Part shown: one piece after another, positions 24,655 to 36,200 of the stretch
Numbering within the stretch: position 1 is the stretch's first letter
Layout of the letters: every line of letters begins with the position of its first letter
NCBI RefSeq assembly: GCF_000203815.1
Contig: NW_004457695.1
Location: forward strand, 2,726,054-2,790,053
DNA from: Cavenderia fasciculata
Lineage: Eukaryota > Evosea > Eumycetozoa > Acytosteliales > Cavenderiaceae
DNA: 64,000 nt
Direction: 5' to 3'
Translations under genes and position numbers: made by a program
Notes under the pieces: generated by a model
Seen by the model: the letters and a program-made list of their open reading frames with translations, nothing else
Database searches by the model: none
Told to the model about the DNA's origin: nothing

Positions 24655-24815
24655 GTTGAACATCTTTGTATTTACAGTTTTATGTCTCTTTGAGTAATGA
24701 GATTATTCTTCTCATTCTAGACAATCATCTAAAGGATGATCTGTATATATCATTATTGAATGTTATGATATATCTAAACCCAAACCACTTATTTGTTGTT
24801 GTGCGTATGATATAA
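24655..24815. repeat. Diverged copy of the module at 22080-22235
   Basis: Shares ordered blocks with 22080-22235 (CTTTGTATTTA, GAGTAATGAGA, TTCTCATTCT, ACAATCAT, CACTTATTTGTTG) in the same orientation. Both lie upstream of minus-strand surface-protein genes, at about 70-230 and 500-660 bases from the start codons. It could be a duplicated promoter element or an old repeat. Confidence 0.5.
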
Positions 24816-24897
24816 TGAAAAAATTAATAAAAATTAATAAACAAGCACCTCTCACTTTTTTTTTAATTTTTGCAAAGTATTATTTTTAATAATTCCC

Positions 24898-25247
24898 TCT
24901 TTTCCTTGGAGCAACTTAATCTTATCTCCTAAAATGTCTGCTTCCTCTTCCATTGACGAGTTGTCAAAATGATGATACGACCTCTCTTTACACGTTCTAT
25001 GAGATTCCAAACTTGACGTCTACTACATACATCCATACCAGTTGTACATTCATCAAGGAATACAATCTTTGGGTTGCCAAAAAGAATAATACGTCGTCTA
25101 CTCTCTACTGCATACTACAAGAGTATATATTCTCCGGTGGGTTAATTAGCCAAGTTGGTCAGTGAGTGTCTGGAATACCCTTGAAAGCGATGCAAATATT
25201 TCAAGATGTTCACGTCCAGTCCACCCGCTCGCCATAGAATATCATGT
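24898..25247 (-). pseudogene. Truncated ABCA ATPase-domain fragment
   Basis: The minus strand matches about 13669-14035 of the functional ABCA gene in this window: CACAACAxGATATTCTATGG, the run encoding GREHLEIFASF, KIVFLDECTTGMDVCSRRQ, IERVKRGRIIILT and the start of the H-loop region. Only part of the nucleotide-binding domain is present; a block of roughly 60 bases is missing after the Q-loop part, and stops and frameshifts interrupt it, so it cannot encode the domain. It keeps the Cys variant after the Walker B Glu, so it descends from this gene or a near relative. Homology fades near 24898 and 25247, and no other ABCA exon lies around it. Confidence 0.85.
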
Positions 25248-26348
25248 TGTGTATACAAAAAATATCAGTAGATCTAAACTCTTTGAAGTATCAAAGTGGT
25301 AATATCTTAAAAAAGGTTAGTCTTAAATTTATCTTCCCATTTTATAAATTCTGGGAGGATAAGATATGTTGATAGAAATGGTTGAACACTCAACAAAAAT
25401 GCCCGATCATCATCTTAAGAGACAGGTAGTAAAATACGCACTGGGGGTTTGTGGGAGTGGTGGAGTTAATCTAGATTAAGTGTTGTCGATCGTGATTGCC
25501 AACACTCAAAATAACTCATTTCGGTTTTCAGCTGTTTTTTAAAAAAAAAACTGCCAAAATACAGGGGCGTTGGGAGGCAGACCGAGTGCATATTGCTTTG
25601 TCCAACCTTGAGAGTTCTCCGCGTCGTTTTTTTTGCAAAACCTTGAAAATGTTGTCCTTGGAAAGGACCCTGTCTCGTACTCATGGGTGCTCTGAGTTTT
25701 CAGATTTTTATTGTCTAAATTACAGCCTTTGGGTTACACCCAACTTATACTCACGGAAATAACACAACATTATTCTTTTCTTTCTATGGATGGTCCGATT
25801 CAGCCCTGTCGTAGTGGGGAGAGAGGGGGGAGGTTTAGAATTCTGGCTGGTAACCAGACAGAAACCCAACGCCATGTTTGTCCCTATTGTCCTATTGGTT
25901 CAATGTGGTCTATATTGATGTATTCCGTAAATCTAAGACCGCCCTCCCTCTCTCGAGCAAGTACAATCGCAATCAGATCTCTGATGCATCTTTTTTTGTT
26001 TGCATTATTTATTTTCTTTTTTTCCCTATGATTCTTCTTCCTCTTCTTGTTCAACTATCTTCATTCTAAGGTTTAGTTTTATTTTATTCTTCTTCTCTCC
26101 TCCTTACCTCCTTTTTCCTCTTTTTTTTTAATCTCTCACAACGGTTATTTTTGTAACATTAAAATCAATTTTGTATTATTATTATTATTATTAATTTATT
26201 TATTTATTTATTTCGTAAGTAAAATATTAATCTATAATATGTATTATACAAATGATTATCTCTAACTTTGATCTATTTTTTTCAATACTTTTAACAATAA
26301 TAGGATCAAAAAAAAACAAAAGGAAACAGGAATTTTTTTTAGATAGTA

Positions 26349-29300
26349 ATGGCATCATTATTTTCTAGAGTAGTTATCCTACTCGTCTTTGCTTGTGTTT
26401 TCACTCAAGGTACATACATACATACTTATATAATAATGATAATAATAATTCTATTTCCTACTCCTCAAAATCCAAAAAATATTGAAAACTAAAGTGTGGA
26501 GGAGGGAGGGAAAAGTTTGAAAAAAAAAAAACTTTGCAAAGATACTCATACTCATACTTTCTCTTCATTTCATTTATTACTTTTACTTTCAAATTAGCAA
26601 CACATTTTAGATTTGGGTCTATTTCATGGGCACCATTATCACAAGACAATTATAATGTTATTAATGTAAAGTTGAATCTTGCATTTAGATCGGGTTATTG
26701 GAGCTCGAGTTCGATCAGGGTTGGTAATACCATTTCATCGGGTACTGGTACGATTACCAGTGGCAATGGAGGGTCTGTTGCAGTACCACTTGTCGTCAAC
26801 ACGATCAATACTGTCGATGGCTGGTTTACCGGTACCGCCGAATTCCAATACACCTACCCCAAGGGCAAGAACGCCACCTACACCATTGTCTACACTGGTA
26901 ATGCTCGTATCTCGACGCTCTACAACAACGCCGACAAGAATTGGAGACTCACTTCAAGTGTCACTATCAACACATGGAAGCAAAACAGCTCACCAGTCAC
27001 CAACACCTACCCAATCATTCCAGTGGTTACACCAGGCACCAACACATTCCAAATCGTCGCTACCGACGCTGAGAGCAGCACACTCACCTACTCGTTATCC
27101 GAACCATCCGAGTTTGGTGGAGGTTCCAAATGCCCCAATCTTACAGTGTCCAACTCTGGTCTAGTTACCTTTACCACTGGTATCAAGCCATCTCTCTTTA
27201 ACACTCAAATCAAGATCTCTGACGGTACCGATTTCACCGTCACTGATTTCATTCTCCAATCCGACTATGGATCGATTAATGCCGAACCACCCTATTTCGC
27301 ACCACCAACTCCCGATGACGGTGACGTCCTTTTCGTGCAACCAGGTACCAACATCTCATTGACCTATCTTGCCAAATCCAACACTAGCTCGCAAGTATTC
27401 ATCAAGCCATCCAACGTCCCATACGGTGTCACTCAATACGCCCAAGCTGGTTTGAATCCAGGTACCATGAACAGTTGGTGGGTTCCAACTGCCAGTAATG
27501 TAGGTCGTTATGTCATTTCTCTAGGTCTCTCTGATAAAGAAGGTTTGAGTATGACTGGTCAAAGCTCCTTTGTTTTAGTTGTTGGTAAGTTTTTAAACAA
27601 ACAAATTATATATATAATTAATCTATCTTTTATTAATTACCTTTTAATTTATTTTGTTTTTAGAATCACCATCATGTGGACATGGTAGACCATGTAATGG
27701 AGCAGATACATCATGTTGTGTTTGTGATGGAAATTGGGATAATTCAACCAAATGTTTTGAATGCAAAGAAGGATTCTATGGTCCAGATTGTATTCCAACT
27801 CCACCATGCAAGAATGGTACTGTCAATGGCGGTGTAGCCGGTGACGGTTCCTGTCAATGTTACTCTGGATACACTGGATCCGCTTGTGACACTCCAATCA
27901 GCAAGAGATGTGCCGCTAGCGACCCATCAGCAGTTGTTTCCACCGCCTCCAACGACAATAGTTTTGTCAACCCAACTCTCTCGTCGGTCTATGTCTCGAC
28001 CACCTCCAAAACAGCCTTTAACGTCCCCATCAAGGTTACTGTACCAAGCCCACTCCCAGCACTCGATGTCTACGTCCTCTTGGATGTCGCCACCAGAACC
28101 TCAACCATTACCAGTGATTTCATCAACTATATCGACTCTTTTGTCAACTTGGTCGGTGGAAACGTCGAGAATGTTAGATTTGGTTACGGTAGATTCTCAG
28201 ATGCCACCAATGGTGGATACAACTTCCAAGCTGTCAACACTATCGGTACTACGATCAATGATTTCATCAAGACTACCGCCTTTACCACCACTACCACCAC
28301 ATCGGGCAACTCAATGGTCGCTCTCTACAACGCTGCACTCAACTCGAATGGTTGGAGACAGGGTTCGTTCAGAGTGATCCTCGTCGTCACTGACAATGAT
28401 GCCGTCGCACCAACCACTGCCAACAGCAACCTCTACATGAATGCATTGGCACAAAACTCGATCATGCCAGTTGTTCTCGGCACTGGTAGCTCATCGCTCA
28501 CCAACTGGAACGCATTCTTTAGCGCTGCCGGCTTTGGTTACTCGCTTGCATCGGGTACTGGCTCTGCATGGGCATCCAACGCTGCCACACTCGCATCGGT
28601 CCGTTCATACTCCAAGATTGTCACCCGTGTCACCAACGATGCCGACGGTTTTGCCACCGCCAAGGTTGCCGACGTCACTACTGCTTCGCTCAACACCATC
28701 AATGTGCCCGTCGTCTTCCCAACGGCCGACCCATCCAACAATCCAACCGTCGAAGTCTCCTTTATCGGTTTTGGCAAGAGTTCAATGAACATTGTCTACA
28801 ATCACGCCCCCGTTGCCATGTCGTCGATCATCAACATCAACGAAGACACCGTCGCCACCTTCTCGTTTGCATCGACCGTCTCTGACCCCGATTTCAACAT
28901 CCTCACCATCTCTTTCAACTCGCTCCCAACCAAGGGAAGCATCAAGTACAATGGAGCCGCTGCCACCACCACCGGTGTCTACCCTTCAGCCGCCATCTTT
29001 ACCTATACCCCAAATGCCAACTACTTTGGAGCTGACATGTTCTCCTACAGTGTCAATGACGGTTGTTTGGTGTCTGGATCAACCGGTTTGATCACTGTCA
29101 ACCCTGTCAATGATCCACCAACTTGCAATGCCTATGGTATCACCTCGAATGGCGGTCAATCATCTGCTGCATTCACACTCACCGGTAGCGACATTGACAA
29201 TGAGCCAAGTGAACTCTTTATCATCTACTCTTCACTCGCCAACATTGCATCGTACGGTACACTCAAGACTGTTGCCGGTGCTGCCGTTGTTGCAGGTACC

Positions 29301-32207
29301 AAGTATGTATACGGCACCCAATTCATCTTTACCCAAACCTTTAACGGTGCCGACACTGTCACCACCGTTCCATTTGTCATCCATGACGGTGAACTCCCAT
29401 CCTCTTCATCGTGCAGTCTTACCATCAACATGAAGCACACCAACGTTGCTCCAGTACTCTCTGCTCCACTCTCGGTCACATCCAATGCAGGTTCTGAAAT
29501 CATATTTGGTGTCACTGCCGAGGATTCAGACTCTACTACCATCCAATTCTCGGTTGTATCTGTCACTCCTGGCACTGGATACTTTTATCTCTGTGGAACC
29601 TCCACCAAGATCACCGCCGCTGTCAATGTTGGCACTCCAATCACCCTCGCCAACAACAAGGCATTGACTCAAGCAGTCTGCTACCACATCGATGGTGCTC
29701 AACCAAACGGTCTCAACGTTGCCAGCGTTGTATTTGGTTCGGCCGACAACCAAGGTCTCCCATCCAACACTGTCACTGTCCAAGTCAACGTTGCCGGTAC
29801 TCGTAACAATGCCAAGCCAGTTGCCACCCCAGTCACTGTCCCAGCACTCTATGAAGACGGTCTCTCTGTCGCTATCGTCCTCAACGGTACCGATGCCGAT
29901 ACTTTGGATCAAGGTAACCTCCGTGCAGTCTACACTGCTCCATCCAAGGGTCAATTGATTGTTGCTGCCGGTGGTGCTGTTGCTGCTGCCGACGGAAAGG
30001 CTCCATACACTGTATACTACAAGCCAAATGCTCTCTTTTACGGTACTGACTCATTTACATTCTATGTCTATGATACTATGGGTGCTGTCTCTGATTCTGT
30101 CACTGTTACACTCACTGTCATCCATGTCAACCATCCACCAACTCTTCCATCTGCCACACTCTCATTCACTCAACTCTCACATCCACTCCAATCACTCACA
30201 CCCAATGATGTAGATGTCGGAGATGTGTTGACATGTTATGTTGTCTCACTCCCAACTACTGGTCAAGTCACCGACTCTAGCAGTGTTGCTATTACCAGTG
30301 TTGCATCACCAGTTGTTCTCTCGACCAAGCAATTCAGTGCCAAGGAAACACCAGCCAACTCTATCGACCCATACACCACTACTTTCAAGGCCAAGTGTTG
30401 TGATCAAGTTGGTGCCTGTTCTCCAGACACTACCATGACCATTGTCTACAAGTATATTAACCAAGCTCCAGTTGCTCTCCAAACCAACGCATCATGTGAT
30501 CAAGACTCATCAGTCACATTCAACTTTAACTATACCGATGACAAACCACTCCCAGCTACCATCAAGTTGGTCACCCTCCCAACCAACGGTGTCCTCCTCG
30601 TCAACAATGTCGTCGTCTCATCGACCGACACTATCCTCCCAACCGACAATGTAGTGTACCGTCCAAATGCAGGTAAATCCAACGATGATACTATTGGCTT
30701 TGCCGGTCCACTCGACACTATCTCATTCAGTGTCATTGACTCTGATTCGTTGTACTCTCAACAACCATCAACTGCCACATTCTATGTTGCTCCACGTAAA
30801 CCACCCACCTACACTGGTCTCAACGAGCTCAACACCAATGAAGACACTACTTTGAACTTTATTGTTGAAGGTGCTCCACCAAGAGGTCAATCCAACTTTG
30901 ATCTTGTTCTCGGTGACATTGAAGGACGTGGACAATTGTCATACTATGTTTGTGATGAACCAGAATGTCTCCGTATCGCCAAAAAGGGAGACACATTCCA
31001 ACACGATACCAAGTATCCATTCATCTACACTCCATTGGCCAATGACAATGGAAATGCCATCTTTAACCTCTCCTTTACCCTCGTCTCTGAACAACAAGTA
31101 TCATCAGACACTGTAAAGATTGTCATCAATGTACTCCCAGTCAACGATCCACCAACCATTGTATTGAATGACTTTACCATTGTCGGTGTCGAAGGTTCCA
31201 AAGCACCATTGACCAATGTCATCTCATTCCCAATGAACCAAAGTATCATCATGTCTTGGTCTGGTTATGATATCGACTCGCCAAACAACACTCTTGTCTG
31301 CACTGTCGCTTCACTCAAGGTAGCTGCCGGTTCATTCTACACTTACAATGCATCCAACTCTGAAAATGGATTTGTTGGAAGCAAGCTCGTAAGAGGTTCG
31401 TCACTCGGCACTTATGATGCCGTCACTAACCTATGGCACGCTGTCTTTGTCCCAACCGAGGGTCGTTATGGTAATGGTTTTGCTGGATTCTCTTTCAGTT
31501 TGGTCGATGACCAATTGTTGGCTTCACCACCATCGACCGTCACCATCAACGTTGAGTCGGTCAACCAAGCTCCATCCATCACACTCAAGCAAGCCTCCTT
31601 TACCGGAGTTGAACAAACCGATATTGTCATCACCGGTGTCACTTTTAGAGACCCAGACTCCAACATTAACAATGTCTCTCTTGTCATCTCGGTTGTCAAC
31701 GCCAACCAAGAACTCGTCAAGGGATCGTCCATCTCATTCTTTGGTAATGTTGAAAAGGAATACTGTGTCAATGAAACCAACAAGATCACCTGTGTTGAAG
31801 ACCAAGACACTTTGAATGCCTTGATCAAGACCATCACTGTCCACAACCCAACCACTGGAAACATCTTCCTCAACGTCTTTGTTGATGATCTCGGTTACAA
31901 TGCACCAATCGCCAAACGTAACGTCAGTCATCTCACAGCCACTGAAAACGTTGCACTTCTCGTCTCATCCAAGCCAACCAGCAAGACTACCAACACCACA
32001 GTCTTGTCTGCTGCTATTGCCGGTGCCGTCGCAGGTGCTGCCATTCTAGTTGCCGGTGCCTGGAAGTTCCTCAAGAAGTCCGTCCCACCAACCAGTGCCT
32101 TCTTTGGTGACTCTCCATTCTCTGATGGTGCCATCTCATCCAATCCACTCTACCAAGAATCTGGTAATGCTGGTGTCAATCCATTCTATGAAGCTAGTTC
32201 TGCTTAA
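26349..32207 (+). CDS. Sib-type (similar to integrin beta) adhesion protein, copy 1, about 1863 aa
   Basis: Exons 26349-26409, 26598-27584, 27664-32207 (both introns phase 1). Order: signal peptide (VVILLVFACVFTQ); an N-terminal beta-rich domain (residues ~21-345); two EGF-like Cys modules (~350-435; CGHGRPCNG, CQCYSGYTGSACD); a VWA-like domain (~475-670; begins LDVYVLLDVATRT); a long array of cadherin-like/VCBS-type beta domains with VNPVNDPPTC-type linkers; a Gly-zipper membrane span (AIAGAVAGAAILVAGAWK, ~1797-1816); and a cytosolic tail with NPLY (1843-1846) and NPFY (1855-1858). In D. discoideum, Sib proteins bind talin through these NPxY motifs and mediate adhesion to substrates and particles. 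The usual DxSxS metal site of the VWA domain reads DVATR here, so metal-dependent binding is doubtful. Codons are strongly C-ending, unlike neighbouring genes, suggesting high expression. A tandem paralog follows 1 kb downstream. Confidence 0.9.
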
Positions 32208-33210
32208 AATCAATAATATTTAGTTCAAACATTCAATTCATTTTTTCCCTCCTCATTTATAAGTAGTACTACTAATCAATAATAATAATATTAACCAAAA
32301 CATAATTTATAAATCTATACCCATTTTTTATTTTAAATATCACAAAAAGGAACCCTCCTAACTATCTTTTTTTTTTTATTAAACTAATACTAATACTTTT
32401 TTAAAAAAACACAACAACAGATACAATCATCAAAAACAAGTGGAGCCCTTGATCAATTGTATGTATGCAACCCGAAAGAAATAATAATCTACTTTTAGTT
32501 TACCAAGCTAACACTTCCATTCCATTTTCTTTTATATAAATTTAGATAATTTGGATTCGCGAAGGGAGAACTGGTTCCCCCAAACACCACCTATACAAGC
32601 AAAAGATATAGGCACTTTTTCAGGGGACATTATGATAATGGCCTAATTTTCTCGAGTGATGATGAATTATAAATATCCATTAGTGTCTTTTCACTGTTTT
32701 AAGGGACCAATTTCAGACCCAAGAGCGTTTTGGGGATTTCACATCGAACGTTTGATAAAAAAAATATCGTGTTGGCGCCGATCGAGATAAAAGTGGGCGA
32801 TCAAGAGACACAAAGAGGAATGAGGTTAACGCCACCAAAAGTGAGGGTGGGGCACTAATTCTGACTCTGAGCTTGTCATGAACTGTTCTCTCTCTCTCTC
32901 TTTCTTACTGTACCCCCAGAAACACGAATCAATCTACAGAAAAGTGAGTTTGGGCTTTCCCTCTTTTGAATTTATGGTGTCAGACCATCCTAGGAGCTCG
33001 GGGAGAGTTCGCAACCTCCACATTCATTGTCATTTATTTTCAAGCCCCCTCCTATCTCTATATCTATATATTATCTATTTATCTCTGTTTGTTGTTGTGT
33101 GGTCCCCCCTCTCTGTATTACCATCACTCTACTTGTATTATTAAATTTTTTCATACCCTCCAACACAACACAAATCCGACAACAAAGGAGCTCATACAAA
33201 TAAATAAATA
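32208..33210. other. Spacer between the two Sib genes
   Basis: The first 200 bases are the AT-rich tail of copy 1. The middle (about 32560-33000) is less AT-rich with CT runs near 32886-32902 and no gene. The final part contains TATCTATC repeats and the leader of copy 2. It is not a recognisable duplicate of the copy 1 upstream region. Confidence 0.5.
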
Positions 33211-36200
33211 ATGTCAATCATTGCAAGAGGATTGCTATTCCTCGTTTTTGCATGTGCATTCACTCAAGGTAATTAATATCAATAATATCACACCACCACA
33301 CATTCATAAATCTATTTATAAATCACAGATCAACTTTATGATCGATACAACACTTCACCCACACTCAGTAGCATTCAGTGTTTTACTGCATACGATTGTT
33401 ATTTGAAACAAAAATTACGATCACACCGAGAAAAAAACATCTTTTTTTTTTTTTGAACTCCGACTTTTGACCCGCGCATATACTTACTCATACATCTACT
33501 TTTTCTTTACTTTTAGGAACACATTTTAGATTTGGGTCTATTTCATGGGCACCAGTATCAGTTCAATCATATAATGTTATTAATGTAAAGTTGAATCTTG
33601 CATTTAGAGCTACGTTTTTCAGTAATCCATCGGCTGCAGTTGGAGTCATTCTCAACTCTAGTACTGGTACTATTACCGATGGTCTCTCTACTACTGCCAG
33701 AGCAGTCAATCTCCAGGTAAACACACTCAACTCTGTCGATGACTGGATCTCTGGTACCGCCGAATTCCAATTCACCTACCCAAAGGACAAGAATGCCACC
33801 TATACCATGGTGTACAGTGGTAGTGCTCGTATCTCTTCACTCTACAACAACGCCGACAAGAATTGGAGACTCACTTCAAGTGTCACCATCAACACATGGA
33901 ATCAAAACAGTTCACCTGTTACCAACACCTATCCAATCATCTCTGTTGTTACACCAGGTACCAACACATTCCAAATCGTTGCCACTGACAAGGAGACAAC
34001 CTCTGATGACCTCGTCTACTCTTTGGTTACCGCACCAGAAGAGTTTGGTGGTGGAGTAGTATGTCCAAATATTACAGTCTCTCCAAAGGGTCTAGTTACC
34101 TTTACCACTGGTATCAAGCCATCCCTCTTTACCACTCAAATCAAGATCTCTGACGGTACCGATTTCACCGTCACTGATTTCATTCTCCAATCGACTCTGT
34201 CTACCGTCAAACCACCCTATTTTACCGATGACACACCAGCCGATCAATCTGTCATCACCATCCAACCAGGACAAACCAAGTCATGGGTCTATGTTGGCAA
34301 GTCAAACACTAGCACAGAGGTTTTCATCAAGCCATCCAATGTCCCACTCGGTATCTCCCAATCCACCCAATCTGGCAAGAATCCAGGTACCATCACCAAC
34401 TCTTGGACTCCAACCATCACAAACGTAGGTCGTTATGTCGTTTCTCTTGGTCTATCTGATAAAGAAGGTGTTAGTATGACTGGTCAAAGATCCTTTGTTA
34501 TCATTGTTAGTATGTAATTAAAAAAGAAAAAGAAAAAGAAAAAAAAAAAAAAGAAAAAAAATATAAACTTAAACTTTTTTCTTTTTGTATTTTTTTAGCT
34601 GCACCAGTTTGTGGTAATGGAGCACCATGTGCTGGATACCAAAATAATACATGTTGTTTATGTAATTCAATTGGATGGTCTAATACTACTCAATGTTATG
34701 ATTGCAAGGAAGGTTATTTTGGTGCCAATTGTTCGTTGGCTCCAACATGCAAGAATGGTACTGTCAATGATGGTGTAGGAGGTGATGGTTCGTGTCAATG
34801 TTACTCTGGTTGGACTGGAGATGCTTGTGATACACCAGTCAGCAAGCGTTGTTCAATCAGCGATGCCTCTGCCGTTATTTCAACTGCCAGTACCTCGGTT
34901 GGCTATGTCAACCCAACTTCCATGTCTGTCTATGTCTCGACCAGCTCGTCTGCTTTCAACGTTCCATTCTCACTCTCTATCCCCAACCCTGTCCCATCAC
35001 TCGACGTATTCTTCCTCTTGGACGTTGCACCCAAGACCATCACCATCCAAAACGACTATCTCAACTTTATCGAGCCATTTATCAACACGATCAAGGGCAA
35101 GGTTGATAACGTCCGTTTTGGATACGGTACATTCTCTGATGCTGCCGCTGGATACAACTTCCAAGCCGTCGCAACCATCGGTACCGATATTATTGATCTC
35201 GTCAAAAACACTCAGTACATTTCGGCCACTACCTCGACGACCGGTAACTCTTTGCTCGCATTATACAACGCTGCTCAAAACTCGAATGGTTGGAGACAAG
35301 GTTCATTCAGAGTCATCATTGTTGTGACCGACTCGGACACTGCTGCACCCGTCAATACGGCTACCCGCGACCTCTACATCAACGCATTGGCCCAAGCCTC
35401 GGTCATGCCCGTCGTCCAAGGCACTGGCAGCGTTGCATTGACCAACTGGAACACGTTCTTTGCCGCCGCTGGGTTTGGGTTCACCTCGACCTCTGCCACG
35501 GGCTCTGCATGGGCTGCTTCTGCCGCCACACTCGCCTCGGCCACCTCGTTCTCCAAGATTGCCACCAAGGTCATCACGGATGCCGACAAGTTTGCCACTA
35601 CTGCCGTCGCAGCCATCTCGACCACCTCGACCGTCTCTGCCTACTCGGTCAACGTGCCCGTCAAGTTCCCCACCGCCACCACTCCATCCAACAACCCAAC
35701 TGTCCAGGTCTCCTTTATCGGCTTTGGCACATCCACCATGAACATTGTCTACAACCACGCACCCGTTGCCAACCCATCGACCGTCTCCACCTCGGAAGAC
35801 ACCTCTGTCAACTTTTCATTCGGCTCGTTAGTGTCTGACCCAGACTTTAACCTCATGACGATCCGTATCACCACGCTCCCCACCAAGGGTACCATCACAG
35901 TCAACGGCTCGACCACCATCACTACCACCACCGACACGAGCTCGCTCTCGACCTTTACCTACACGCCATCGGCCAACTACAATGGCGCTGACTCGTTTGC
36001 CTATTCAGTCAGCGACGGGTGTTTGAGTGTTGCTTCGACCGGTTCCATCTCGGTCACCCCCGTCAACGACCCTCCAACCTGTGTCTCTAGCTCTTTGACC
36101 GCCGTCCCATACACACCATCCACCTTTACACTCGGAGGTGCCGATGTCGACGGTGACACCATCACTGTCGTCTTTTCATCGCTCGCCACCATTGTCAACG

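Larger units (their letters stand above)
24159..26348. other. 2.2 kb spacer with a broken ABCA fragment and a compositionally odd stretch
   Basis: Contains, in order, the lectin gene's promoter, the upstream module at about 24655-24815, the ABCA pseudogene fragment at about 24898-25247, and a less AT-rich stretch (about 25440-25960) that holds only short frames. The last 350 bases are AT-rich, with (ATT)n near 26177-26194, and form the presumed promoter of the first Sib gene. Confidence 0.55.

Noticed and set aside
25466-26031. Frames at 25466-25684 (-) and 25711-26031 (+) as a possible mobile-element gene
   Set aside because: The short Cys-rich phrase is not enough to assign a family; there are no terminal repeats or core domain residues. 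No virus-like or LTR-type element was recognised anywhere in the window.
32878-33406. Overlapping small frames upstream of Sib copy 2
   Set aside because: They run across simple repeats and the first Sib exon in a different frame, with no family resemblance.
35303-35758. Long antisense frames inside the Sib genes (e.g. 35303-35758 minus, 36001-36489 minus)
   Set aside because: They arise because C-ending codons leave few stops on the opposite strand; their translations are composition artefacts and the sense frame is clearly the gene.
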